Of a stretch of 64,000 bases of DNA, positions 52,509-64,000 are shown one piece after another; the stretch's first letter is position 1; the number at the start of each line of letters is the position of its first letter. The position numbers and the translations under genes are program-made. The DNA is from Oryzias latipes (Eukaryota; Chordata; Actinopteri; Beloniformes; Adrianichthyidae): assembly GCF_002234675.1 (NCBI RefSeq), contig NC_019880.2, forward strand, positions 14,683,756-14,747,755, read 5' to 3'. Below the pieces are notes generated by a model. That model saw only the letters and a program-made list of their open reading frames with translations. It was not told the DNA's origin and ran no database searches.

Positions 52509-55500
52509 CTGGATATATCGAGGAAAAAAAAAGAGACAATTCATTAAATTTTGTGGCAGTGCACTTAATAAAAATGTAGTGCAGAAAAGCAATATAAAGG
52601 GTTTTTACCCCTTTCCTTTACTTTCTCCTCATTGACAGTCTGCATATTCCTGAGACCTTCTTGGCTTGACGGTTGAAGGTTTTTCTGACAGACCACAGGT
52701 GTGTTGTTCTTAATGCGCTGGCTGTACTGACGAGCCAGCCGAAACACCTTATTCTTCATCTTTACCGTGTCTTGCAGGATTTGGTCGTCGTCCACACTGG
52801 CCTGGAAGCCAACATACTTAGGAAGATGGCTGGGGTGGAAATTGTTATTCGTCTGAAGTGCAAAGGTCCTGGACCGGCTCAGATCATGACGCCTCTCTGC
52901 CGCGGTGGAACTGCTGGTAGATGAAGACATGGAGGACAGACTTGATGCAGCGCTCATTTCAGACTCTTTCAAATTAAGAGATGGCTGCTTGCTGTTTTTG
53001 GCATTTGGTGGTTCTGTAGTGTTTTCTTGCATAAGAGTTACTCTACCATAATTGACCTTTTCAGCTGCATCCTGCTGGACTTCCTGGTTCTCCTCTTTAG
53101 CTTCCATCGCTTCCCAAATTTTAAGCATCTCAGATGAAGGTCTGAAGTCTTCCTCTGCGTGAGGTCTGACTGTGGCTTCAGCTAGACTCAAACGTTCAGT
53201 TTTCTGACAAGTTTCAGTGTTTTGACTCTTTTCTAAAGCAGGAAGGTTGAACACAGACCAAGAAGTGGGTCTGTTCCTAGAAGGGCTTTTTTTTTGGGCA
53301 GAGACGGCCATCTCCTGAGGAACGTCGTTGAGCTGTCGACTCATCTTGCTGACCAGACCAACTGGGATATATGACAGACTTTCCCTTCGCTTGAGGCTGA
53401 AATTGGCGTCTTGGTGTTCGGCCTGCTCGTAGTAGTTCCTGATCTTGTGGATGAGGAGGCGGTCTTGTTTGGAGAGAGTGGATCTGTGTTCTCCTTGGCT
53501 TGGCTCAGAAACGAGCCCAGGGAGTAGTTGGTTAGCTTCTGAGGCGGGCTTCAGTGAGGTGTCGGCTATTTTTTGGATTTGTTTGTCCAAGTCCTCACAC
53601 CTGTTTGGGCTTTGAAATGTTTTATTTTTTACCGATGTTGAAGAACAGGTGAGCAACTCCTCTTCCTCCTCTGAGGGCTCCCCATTTGTTCGTGCACTGA
53701 TCTCTTCAACATGTAGCCCAGAGGAACAGCTTCTTTCATCCTCCTCTCCAGTTTCCATCGAGGAATTAAAATGTTCTGGGATGTCAGCCTCACGTTCTGG
53801 ACTCTCAGCGAACTGAGAGCAATCCACCTCCACCTGGTTGCTTTTCTCCACACTGTTTAGGAAGTGACGCTCCTGCGAATTGACCTGAAACATGATAAAA
53901 GTGTTGGCAAAGTGTGTGTGTGTGTGTGGGGGGGGGGGGTAATGAGAAAAGACACATTCTAATAAGAAAGGCTTTCTGTTTGCCATTAACTTAATGGTCC
54001 TATTTATTTAATCAAATGAATCCATAATTTATGCGGCATTTGTTTTATCTTATTAGATCCACTTATGTTTTATTGCTGGGACTCTTTTCTTCCCATCTGT
54101 GACATCTAAATGTGGAAAAACCTGAAAACCACAGTGACTTCATTTGCAGCTTGTGACTCTTCCCATGTTCGTCTCAGTTATTTCACTCCAGCCTGCCATT
54201 AATCTAAATTTTAGCCCAGGTGCTGCTGGCTCTTTTGGAGTGCCTGGAAAAAAAGTGCAACTTGAAGCAGCGAGGTGAAAGGTCGGACAAATAACAGCCC
54301 ACATTCTGGTGGAGAAGCTGTCGGTAGCCGGCCTCCAAATCAAACGCTGTTTTTAAATTTTCTTCTATTTCAGCGAGAGTGAACACGACGACCCTATGTG
54401 TGGTATTCCAATTATTACAGGCTGAATATGCAGGCCGCACAGAACTGATGTGTTGGCGGCAGAGGGGAGCAATCCTTTTTTTTCCCCGGATCTAATGAAA
54501 TATGCTCACCTTGCTCTCATTCAAACAAAGGACACAATAGCAAAATCCCTGAAAGAGTTTTATACAACAGCTACAAAATAGGCTTGGCAACTATTATGAA
54601 GATAGAGGCATATGTCTAACGCAGAAAATTCATGCCCCATGCAGCCTCAGAGGCGTGTGTTGAAAGGATGTGTGTATTAACGTAGGTCGAGGCTTTAGGC
54701 ACCTGTGCGCCGAGAGCGTCTTTCACAGGCTCGTGCTGATTGTTCTCCTCTTGTGGGGAGCTTTCCGCCTGCACAGCTGTGGGTTTCAGCTCAGCAGCGT
54801 CTCCAGTCTGCTCATCCTATAAGCCACACATGCAGGTGACAATTTGATTAGAGTTTAGATATTAAACATCTACATTTAAAATCATTCACAATTAAAAAAC
54901 AGTTATCATAACAATATAATCACATCAAATACTCCAAGATTATGAAAGCGAAATATAAGAAATATGATTATCAAAGAGCTAAGCCACCACTACAATAATT
55001 TTTAATAAATGCCAACATCGTCTTTTGAAGTCAAAGGAAATTTGACAATGCGTATTAAGCCGCTGCTTCTCATGCAAATGCAGGCTTAGACCCGACAGCA
55101 TAAGCGCCATCATCAATCACAGCAATTATTAAACCAAACACTGCATTACAGATGGCATCTACATACTAAGAAATTATGTGTTTATCTGGAAGTTAAACCA
55201 AGCAAGCGAAGGCATGAAAGTTTTCAGTTTCCCCCTTTATAGTTAAAACATACACTGTTAACAGGCCGATTCATGCATCAATAAACAGTACAAATGAGTG
55301 TGGCTGGGTCAGTTTGTAAAGAAAAGGATGATAGGAGGATGTGAGCTGGAGTGGGAGAAAGAGTGGTGTGGTGGTATTAGTGGAGCGGTGGAATGGAGCA
55401 GGAAATTGGAAACCCGTGGGTGGCAGAAACCCTCACCGTTGTGAAGTGAGTGGAAAGCAAAGCCCTGGCTTTATATTGCCAGCAGGAGATGGCTGCTAGC

Positions 55501-58500
55501 ACTGAGCTGGCAAAGTCGGCTACCTGGTCGTCTCCCATTAGCACATCCTCTTTGTAACAGTCCTGCTCCAGACTCCCCTCACAGGGTAAAGGGCAAAGTT
55601 TGGGCTCAACGTCCGGAGAACTTGGCTGCTCCACAGGGTCGATGCTGGTGGTCAGACGCTCCGTACAAGCCTTCACATCCTGGGACTTGCCAAGACTGGA
55701 GGTCAGCGTACTGTCACTAGTGGCTGACATGATGGTGGACCTGTCTCTCACCAGTGCACCTTCACTTTCTGCATGCTGTAGCATGAAATCACAGACGTGT
55801 TCGTTACTGCATGGCTACACATGTTGTGACTGCAAGGCTGTGAATGAAAGGAAACGTCTAAAAGCAGTTTAGTCTGTGTGACACCATGTGATGCGAGAGA
55901 TTTATTTTTTGTAGACCAGGGAAATTCAAAATGGATTCTAAAAAGCCGGGGCTATGTTAATTCATTAGGTCTAGAGTGCCGAATCTCATTATAGGCCAGA
56001 AACAGTAATAGAGTGCATTAGTACAACTTTTTATCTGACAAAATTGGATTTTCTACTCACTTACCTTCATAACAGATGCATCTAGAGGAAAAAGAAAAAA
56101 AAATTGAAGCGGATGTCACAATTAATGCAAAACATAAAAAAGGCATGTTATTCAGTGAGTCAGGACACAAGTTTCCCTAAACAGACATGCTCAGAGTCTG
56201 GCGGCTGTCAGGTCTGGCTCTGACTCAAGGGAGGCCCTGTGGTTCTGTATAACAGATAAGAGCCATTTTGTTCACAAAGGCTCAAACTGGACATGATGCA
56301 ATTAACCAGGATGTGAAGATCTACTCCCTCATCCAAATTAGATGGCTGGGATAAACATTTCGTCTTTATTACATTGCTCTGAAAACTGATCTGGACACAG
56401 AATGCAGCAGGTTAACTCTCCTAATGGTTAATCAATAACAGAGAAAATGCAAAGATCTGAGGGGTGGGCTTAATTTGACAGCTGAAAAGAGCACGTGTAT
56501 GACAAAAGCTTCGACCCGAGTGGCATATAATCAACTTCATTATGGGTGAGGTGGAGTGTGTGTGTGTGTGTGTGTGTGCCTATTGATCTGTTTTCCAGGT
56601 GTCTTTGAAGGAGAACAAAGCAGAAGTTCAATGGAGATAGCACTTATCCATCAGAAAAACAACATTGGTGGATTGGAGCTGCCAGATTGTGGATCCCACT
56701 GAAGGACTGGTAATGAATTTGGCCTCTTTTGTCTTCCTAAATGTAATATTATGAAACAAAAACATCAAAACACACCAACCTTTTGAGTTCCTGTTGGTCC
56801 GCTTTGCAGGCTCTAGAGAGGGAAAAAAAAGTTCACTTCATGGTGAGTCAAATTTTTCTTCAGACATTTTTAAATGGGTCTCAAGCAGAAGAGGGCGAGT
56901 GTTTTTTTTTTCATGCATGAAGTACTGTCAGATGAAGAGAGATCTTTTACCGGATCTCCTCCTCTCATTTCGTCCTGCTAGATGGAAGTCTGCAGCCTGG
57001 CAGCTCTCAGCTTTCATCAGCCTCTCAGGACCGCTCTGGTGCTTCGCCGGATCTGATCAGCGGAAGGATATGTCATTATACCAAGAGCTGCAATTACCAA
57101 AAACTATTTTCTCCACCCAGATGAATGGGGTATGAACTAAGTCCTCTTGGCAAATTTAACAAAAATTCCTACTTTTTCATTGAAAATTAACAACCATTCT
57201 GTTTCTCAAGCAGCATCTTTTGTTGCTGTGGCAACAGTTAAACTGGTCTGAACCAAACCCAAGGAGGCTTTATTTGGAGCACTTACAGATCCAATTGTCC
57301 ACCGTTACATCTTTAACCTTCAAAGAAGAAAAATAGAAAAGAAGATGACCTAATTGAATTTCTTTCTTCAGAGGCAAAGTAAGGAGAAGTGTCTCTTGCT
57401 GGGAAGCATGACATTTACCTTTGGTGGCACGATGGCGTTGTGATTCTCAAGGATGAGCCGCTTGATATGATGGCTCCAAAGGCGCTTCTCTTCAACAGTT
57501 TTCGCCTAAAAACAAAACATAAAAACACAAGTATTTACAGCTAAAGATTCTTATGAAGCTGCTACTGTGTCCTAAACCTCCTAAACTCATGAATATAGTT
57601 ATAAATATATGAGTTACATAATAACATTTGTCATATAATACCCTCTTACATTTGCTGTTGATGACAACTTTTATATTCCTTACAAACCAAGCTCTAAAAT
57701 AATCCAAACTTAGAAAAAAAAATGAACCATACATTAGTATGTTAGGATTTAAATGGACATCCTTTTGCTTTAATCCCAGCATCAGATTTCACACATTTGT
57801 GACTCAATTCCTGTGATGTAAGACTTTCGTCAACTTTATGCGTATAACTTTGACATTGAGCAGAATTGACGCTTCACTTCTCTAGTTTTCGATGTGTGGT
57901 TAGAATATGTTTTCTCCCTAAGTATGAATCACTCAATGGACTTTGATACTTCTTCCAGAGGAAAAGTGGGTTCAATCTAGGTTTCCGAATATGAAAATGA
58001 AAAAAGAAAATGGGAAAAATAGAAAAAAAACAAAATAAGTTGTAATGTGTTTCATCTACTGCAAAAAAGCGTGGAAAATCTGTTAGAACTAAAGTTACAT
58101 TTTTGTTTAGATAGTGGTTGTGACTGTTTTCTTTCTCTACTTGGTGCACTATGTAGTGTTCACCCTTTTTTTTAGCACTTCCTGAATCCACATTTCCAAA
58201 GTCAAGTTCTTTTGAAACTTCCTAGCGGTCTTTTCAATAAACAGTATGCTTCGGAGCTCACTTAATTGGCAAATCTATACCACAATGTATTGTGTTTGAA
58301 CAATTTTTCACTAGAAAAAAAAGGTTTTTAAATTATTTTTTATGAATTATCCAAGATTTCATTATCAGATTCATAATTCGTCTTCGCAAAATGTTCAAAT
58401 TTATTACGTTTGAACATGTGGGATTCAGTGGCTAAATGTAAACTAAATGTAGTGTTTGAATTGCTTTTAAAATCCAGAGCACTAGACTTGATAGTATACA

Positions 58501-61500
58501 TAGTTTTGTAGTAGTTAGGGAGTATAGAGGACATTCAGACAAAACCAGTGTCTTAAAACAGTCACCGTGGTTACTGTACATGTACTGGTGCTGAACAAAT
58601 AAGTAGTTCTGTAATAGTTTATGGTCAAAGTTTTGGGATTTATTTGTAGCAGTCTCATCGCAACCAAAGCTTACAGTCAGATTTAGGTTTTAGATTCCCT
58701 TGATGCTTCATTTTCAAACAAAAGTCAAGAAGGTATCTGACTCCTCTCCCTCTACAATGAAAACAGTTGGAGCATGAAGGTCATCGATATGCAAGAAAGG
58801 ATCCTTTTGCAAACATTCACAAAAATCTGCACTTTTTTAGCCACATAAGACCTTTTATGCCATCAAAGATGAGGCCATTCCTTCAAAAGTTATACAAAAG
58901 CAGCCTGACAGATTTGCACTTTTAGTGGTACTCTCAAATATTTGACAATCAAAATGCCAAAACGGAAAAAATGTAGAGAGTTCTGTTTAAAACAGTTTAG
59001 GCTTCTTTGAGCTGCTTTGGCAATGTCCTTTCATAGGGTCGATTCCTAAAAAAAACAACTTGCTTTATCATGCTCCACAGACTGATTTTTGCCCACCCAA
59101 GGGCTCAGCTTTAGTTTTACTTGAATAAAAAGTTCTTCTAGGACAATACTACTCCAGTAAGCTAAATATAGGTGTGCAAAGGCCTAAACCTGGTCCATCC
59201 TGATGCCAAAACTCAGCAGACTTTTTAAACATATCCTTTAAAACACTCAAGCCCCCAAAAAGCTGCGGTGTTGTGATTTGTAACCGACTGCTGTGAAAAC
59301 AGTATTATTTTGCCTTACTCTTTTAAACTCCAGTGTAAAGAACATAAAAGCTGAAAAATGAACAGTTAATCCCCTGGTTTTGGAGGATGATGTGACATGA
59401 AAAGCAATATACTGTGTGTTGCAGAACATGAATACCAACCTGCACTGTGTGTGGTTGCTTGGGACGTTTGAAGTGGATTACACTGAAAAGCAGGGGATCC
59501 TTGGCGTTGTCAAGTAACATTAGAGTGGAGCACTGCAACCAGAATTAAAGCAGTGATGATGACACAGCATAGTGATAGAATTTATATATATATATATATA
59601 TGTCTTTTCTCATTATGTGCCATCCTTCCCTTTTGTGCGTTTTCTTAAACTGTTCAATGTCTTAAACTAATGAAAAAAAATCCTACCAGAATATGGGTCT
59701 TGTAAACGTAGTGTTCTCCCCTTTTTTTGGTGATGAGGAGCATTTTCTCAAAGAGGAAGAGTGTACGGGTGTTCTTTGCTCTAAGCACATGAAAGGTACC
59801 CTCCAGTACCAGCTCACCGTAGGTGGTCAGGTCAGGACCCTTCCAGTTGATCAAAAGGGACTGAATCTCCTATGGATGAACATAAAAGTGCACACAAGGT
59901 CAGCAAATGTGTCCCAGCATGGAAGGTGAAGAATGCAGAGCAATGAGAATGGAGCACGGTTGCTGAAAGCAGCTTCACTGTTTGGTTCTGACTCTAAAGG
60001 TTCATCCAGCTGACAGCTTTCTGCACATCTCGGGACATGCATGCCACCAATAGACCAGAAAAGTATTTGGGTCCTACACCATTAGGTGCTCTATAAACTA
60101 GTAACAATACTTTAAAGTCTATATTGAACTGGTATCCGGTTTAAGAACTTGGCATCGGTTCTGGTCAAAACTAGAGTAAGCTGCAACTTTTTAAACAATG
60201 TATTTAGAAGTAGCATAAAGAAGGATGTTTCATTGTTCCAGCCTGCTGGAGATGAATCTCCAGATCTCAGAGTCCCACTATTCCATTAAACATTAAAACT
60301 GTAAAAAAGAATTTGGTTTTAGCCTTAATATAAACAACGATACTCAGTTCTGAGTCTTTTATGATGGGTGTTGTCTGCATGACTGTGGTATGAAACATTA
60401 TTAGCACGCGTGCTCTGAGCAAGAGTAGCTGAGGTCCAAGAATCGAACCCTGAAGCTCTGGCATGATAAAGTGACTCTCAGAAATATGATCACCGATGGG
60501 GAGAAACTTGACCTCAGCCTTCACGCTAATCGGACCCAATTATAGATTGTACCTGATAATCTCACCTACTTTTTCAGGTCGTCAAGAAGAATTTTGTGGT
60601 CCATTGTACCAAAATGTTCCAAAAACTGATGTTTTTCCTGAATTGATGTTGTGTTTCAGTGTTTTCTGTTTGTGTTGAGGTGCTGCTTAAAGCCTGACAT
60701 ATATGTAAGATTAGCTGGGAGACAAGACGACATTTTTAATAATATTACCATGAAAAAATGTTCAGAAATTAGTCTTTATTTGTTGAAAATGGAAGAATGA
60801 AGTCCCTTTTCTGTTAGAAGAGATTTTGCACCTGCTGCAAGATAAATAAGCCAGTAGGTACAATAATATTAATCATCCAAATGAAGCAAAAGGTTGTAAA
60901 TCATCTAAAGCACACATGTATGTGCTCATGTTTACTCCTTTGTTAGATCTCTGTGGACAGAATGAACACATAATGGCAATACCTGCACTCTGACAGCATG
61001 CTCATGTTTCCTCTTCATATCATTAATGTACCACGCCACCCCTGTCATGGTGCTTATAGCCTCCTGGACGACCTCGTAGCCTTCCTCATCTGGGTCAAAG
61101 TGCTTTGCAATTTCCTTAAAAAAAAAAAAATTGACAAATTTACACTTCCCAGAAAGTCACACCTTTACAGGAATTTTCATTTTTTTATTTGCCCTGCAAA
61201 AATCTTTCATTCTGTGACCTTTAGTCAAGTGTTTACACAATGCACAATGGAGAACACAAAGCTTTGTGGAGGGTTGAATACGTTTGCTGTATGTGGGGAG
61301 TGCAAAAGGAAATGAAAGTGGGTTAAAGTGACATTTTATCCTGGAATAGATAGAATAAAGCTGCTTGTTTCATTTCTGTAAAAAGTGTAATGTTTGTATC
61401 GTGCAGAGTAGGACTGCGTGATATGAGGAAAACCTGCAATTTTCAATATTAGTGATCAATATTGCTATGACAATATAACTTGCGAAATATAAACTAATAG

Positions 61501-63543
61501 CAAAACAACTAAAAACATCGTTTCCATTTCACAGTTTAATTTAAATGGGAGTCAACATAACTTAAATTACACACCAAATGACGCTCGTCTACATAGGAGG
61601 CGAGCGTCTAACATGAAAGGAGTCCAACCGATTGGTCAATGATGTAAAGGAAATCGTGTGATTGGTCAAATGCATAAAGGGATTCATTTGATTCATTAAA
61701 TACCTAAGATTGTTTTAGCAAGTTTAAGGTAACCATTTATCACAATTTTCACAATATGCATATTGCACAGCTTGATATCGCGACAACGATAAATTTGCGA
61801 TTTATTGTGCAGGCCTAGCGCAGAGGATACATTTTGTATAATTCCTGCAGACAATACCTGAAGGAGTAGATGATACTTCAGGATCCTCTGAACTGGCTTT
61901 AGGAGGTAGGAGCCCAGGGGAAGAGAACGCTTCAGAACCGCCTGTCGATCCCTGAAGAACTTGGCTAAAATTTTACACCTCATGCAGTCGGTCAGTGCTG
62001 CGACTGAGCTGCAGAAGGAAAACAACGGCGTTCATTTACAGATTTAAGCAAAACAGTTCTGAAATTATTGATTTAGAGTGACTTACTTGGGGTAGTTGTT
62101 GCAGTACTGGGTGTAGATTTCAAAGTATTCACTCTAGTAAAAGGCACACCCGGCTTTAATATTGCAAGTTCTTTGAAAAAGCAAATATGGCTGTAAATAA
62201 AAATGTGGAATGTGCTTGAACTGACCTTGTTTACAAAGCATTGAGCGACAGCAACAGGGTCGCTCTCACACATGTCCAAAGACTGCAGCAGTTCACTGAA
62301 ACACAGAAAAAACAAACAAAGATTGAGTTAAAAATGCAAACAGTTGCGCATTTAAATAATAAAAATAAATAAAATGTGTTAAGACTACCAGTAGAGGGCG
62401 CCATCTGCTTTAAAAAGATATTCTTTGTGTTTGAATAGAACTGTTAAATAAAACTGTTGAATAAATCTTCTTACCCACAATCCCATAATGAATATGCGTC
62501 ATTAAAGTTTGAGAAACTATTTGTTAAAGTCAAACAATAGAAATGAACAGCATTTCATAACTGGCTCAACAGAAACCAACAGAAACTGTATGTACAGGGA
62601 GCACAAACTGAGATTTAACATAGATAAAAGTATTATTTGGTCGTACTTATGCCTCTTTTGTACATAAAGTCAAGTGCTGCAATGAAATACAAATTTAAAG
62701 AGATGAAAAAAATCTTAGTTTTAACAAATGTTGCCGGTTTGACGTTTGAGTTCATATTTTTAAAGTTAAAGCAGAAGTAAGAAGGAAAAAGAAGCAGAAC
62801 TGAGTGAACGAAAGAACAACATGTGCTCTAGATAATGCACTGTGCATGGTGTAAAGTAAAAAGATTTTTTGCACAACCTCCAGCAAACTGTTGCAGCATA
62901 AGACAAACATGAGGCACCTGTTCACTGGCAGATACTTTCGTTTTTTGGTTGGTTTATCAGCCAAAACATGAAAAAATATATATATTTTTGCAAATAACAC
63001 TTGGGTTTTGAACCTGAAAACAAAATTCCACATATTTATCTAAGACTTTGTTTTGCTTTAAGGCTGTTCGAAAGCTTTGGCATTAGAGGGGCTTCTCTAG
63101 ATGAGAAGGGACAAGAATGTTAATGTGGTTTTTGGGAGAGAGCGCAGACATAAGATGATGAAATGTAAAGCCAGCAGAGTCATTCTGTTCAAGACAGTGA
63201 ATCATTCACTTAACGCCGCCAGTCATTCAGAAAAAAGCAGCGATTCTAATGAAACAGCTCGATCTTCCTCGTGTCTCTCATTAGTTTGATGAACAACATT
63301 TCTCAGATCAAATGCAGTGAAATGCAACACTAATTCTTCTCACGTGTTTATTTCTCTCAATTCTGACTCTCTTCAGCTAGAATCTCACTTAAATAACGTT
63401 TTTAGAAGATGTATTTGTTCTCCGTGTGCTGGGATGAGTCACCTGTTAAACTCATAGATGTCTTCTATGTTTCCAAACAGAGCACATACTTGCTCGGGCC
63501 TGATGGGGAGGGAGCCCAGGTCAATAATGTGTGCCAAATAATC
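51919..63543 (-). CDS. plekhg3: plekhg3, DH-PH Rho guanine nucleotide exchange factor (5' partial, 16 exons in window)
   Basis: Exons in transcript order: 63543-63443, 62295-62226, 62133-62087, 62008-61858, 61114-60983, 59869-59687, 59532-59440, 57505-57419, 57317-57287, 57052-56951, 56812-56780, 56081-56065, 55775-55437, 54816-54703, 53884-52609, 52508-51919. The visible total is 3366 nt, 1121 aa. PLEKHG3 activates Rac/Cdc42 and binds actin at the leading edge. The DH domain is cut by the window edge; visible parts include [37 protein letters not shown] and [15 protein letters not shown]. The PH domain spans exons 6-8. The C-terminal half has PLEKHG3 landmarks: [76 protein letters not shown] and the terminus [11 protein letters not shown]. 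Confidence 0.92.
52609..53884 (-). CDS. plekhg3: plekhg3 large C-terminal exon
   Basis: The 1276-nt exon starts [17 protein letters not shown]. It contains [62 protein letters not shown] and [19 protein letters not shown]. It is otherwise acidic and Ser/Gln-rich, likely disordered. Confidence 0.9.
55437..55775 (-). CDS. plekhg3: plekhg3 exon with [17 protein letters not shown] segment
   Basis: The 113-codon phase-0 exon runs from [20 protein letters not shown] to [12 protein letters not shown]. The short hydrophobic block [17 protein letters not shown] lies in otherwise low-complexity, acidic and serine-rich sequence and resembles a conserved PLEKHG3 segment. Confidence 0.75.
56065..56081 (-). 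CDS. plekhg3: plekhg3 17-nt microexon
   Basis: It lies between a good acceptor (CCTCTAG) and a perfect donor (GTAAGT) and supplies DASVMK in frame. Without it, the phase-1 exon ending at 56780 and the phase-0 exon starting at 55775 cannot be joined. Confidence 0.7.
56549..56578. repeat. (GT)n microsatellite
   Basis: A short GT tract in a plekhg3 intron. Confidence 0.9.
57506..59439. other. plekhg3 intron, 1.9 kb
   Basis: AT-rich with no recognised exon. Frames here show no resemblance to known families, and no transposon termini were found. Confidence 0.5.
59687..59869 (-). CDS. plekhg3: plekhg3 DH-PH junction and PH exon
   Basis: It encodes [20 protein letters not shown], then [20 protein letters not shown] and [20 protein letters not shown]. 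The [13 protein letters not shown] strand pair is typical of the Dbl-family PH domain. The exon is 61 codons, phase 0. Confidence 0.93.
60050..60660. repeat. decayed interspersed repeat in plekhg3 intron
   Basis: Phrases such as 'gaatcgaaccctgaagctct' and 'tgtggtccattgtaccaaaa' recall a very common fish interspersed repeat, but the copy is strongly diverged. No termini are visible and the boundaries are approximate. Confidence 0.35.
61409..61817. mobile_element. hAT-type MITE, 409 bp
   Basis: The inverted termini are TAGGACTGCGTGATAT and, at the right, TTTATTGTGCAGGCCTA. The flanking 8-bp duplication GTGCAGAG/GCGCAGAG (61401-61408 and 61818-61825) matches at 7 of 8 positions. The TAGGxCTGC end and 8-bp duplication fit hAT elements. 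There is no coding content. The right end lies about 40 bp from the donor side of the DH-core exon. Confidence 0.75.
61858..62008 (-). CDS. plekhg3: plekhg3 DH-domain core exon
   Basis: It encodes [20 protein letters not shown] and [20 protein letters not shown] with [10 protein letters not shown]. The [13 protein letters not shown] segment is the conserved DH helix that contacts the GTPase. Confidence 0.93.
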
Positions 63544-64000
63544 CTGTGGGGGGAAAAATTGTTAAAAGTGAATCCCAATGGCACAACAGACATTTCCAGA
63601 TTCCTACCAGCAGAGGGAGCATGTTTACAGTGACTACGGGGTGGTGATGATCATTGATCTCAACAGTGGTTTAAAGCAAAATACATCTGTATTTATTAGA
63701 CAAGAATTGCTAAAATCTTGTATAAAAAACCAACATAAAATAAACAAGTTTTGCTTTAAATATTTAAAATATATTTACAAGAGACCAGCTCAACTCTAAA
63801 CATCATCAACACTCCGGCCCTTGTAGTTATCTTGCTGGACAAAATCATGGCGTGTGAAAAGACAAGACCAAGTGTGGCCACATCTGGATCCTCCTCTCGT
63901 GCCTTACACATAAGTGCAGTAAACAAACGGCACCAAACAGGAGGTTTTTGAGAGGAAAACACGCAAGCACAAAACAAAGGACTGGTCAAACAAACAGTCC
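63544..64000. other. plekhg3 intron at right edge
   Basis: No further DH-domain exon is recognised before the window ends, so the N-terminal exons lie to the right. Confidence 0.6.

Noticed and set aside
60400-60460. tRNA-like T-arm phrase on the minus strand (ggttcgattc)
   Set aside because: No acceptor stem, anticodon arm or D arm could be paired around it; it is part of a diverged interspersed repeat.

Overview
This window is nuclear DNA from a ray-finned (teleost) fish. The genes are vertebrate type with many short exons and GT-AG introns. The introns are AT-rich and carry fish-type DNA transposons (piggyBac, hAT, Tc1/mariner-like), and globin X is present, a gene absent from mammals. 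Some repeats look like ones I associate with medaka (Oryzias), but that genus assignment is a guess.

Layout, left to right. (1) akt1, + strand, 1284-14183 coding, entering the window after its first coding exon. (2) An intergenic stretch, 15.9-18.7 kb, with Tc1 debris, a piggyBac MITE and a small unexplained ORF. (3) cep170b, + strand, 18 coding exons at 20472-35753, complete (1607 aa as modelled). (4) pld4, + strand, 37443-40357, 10 coding exons, complete (482 aa). (5) srp14, + strand, 41188-42647, 5 exons, complete (110 aa). (6) globin X, - strand, 50182-43470, 5 exons, complete (198 aa), tail-to-tail with srp14. (7) plekhg3, - strand, from beyond the right edge to 51919. Sixteen coding exons are visible, from the middle of the DH domain to the stop.

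Splice phases were checked by arithmetic. The modelled coding lengths of cep170b (4824 nt), pld4 (1449), srp14 (333), globin X (597) and the visible part of plekhg3 (3366) are all divisible by three. The visible part of akt1 (1376 nt) is in frame given the split glycine codon at its left end.

The genes do not form one pathway. AKT1 is a growth-signalling kinase, CEP170B is an FHA-domain microtubule/centrosome-associated protein, PLD4 is an endolysosomal nuclease, SRP14 is part of the signal recognition particle Alu domain, globin X is a membrane-anchored globin, and PLEKHG3 is a Rho guanine nucleotide exchange factor. From memory of human gene order, AKT1-CEP170B-PLD4 is the 14q32.33 block, with ZBTB42 apparently missing here. 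SRP14 and PLEKHG3 lie elsewhere in human.

The most notable sequence signals are a textbook U12-type AT-AC intron in cep170b, GC-AG introns in akt1 and cep170b, a 75-bp stop-free in-frame intron in cep170b, a 42-bp displaced copy of the globin X exon-3 splice boundary, an inverted pair of piggyBac MITEs in a globin X intron, and several intact transposon insertions with recognisable target-site duplications. I found no clearly new biological system.
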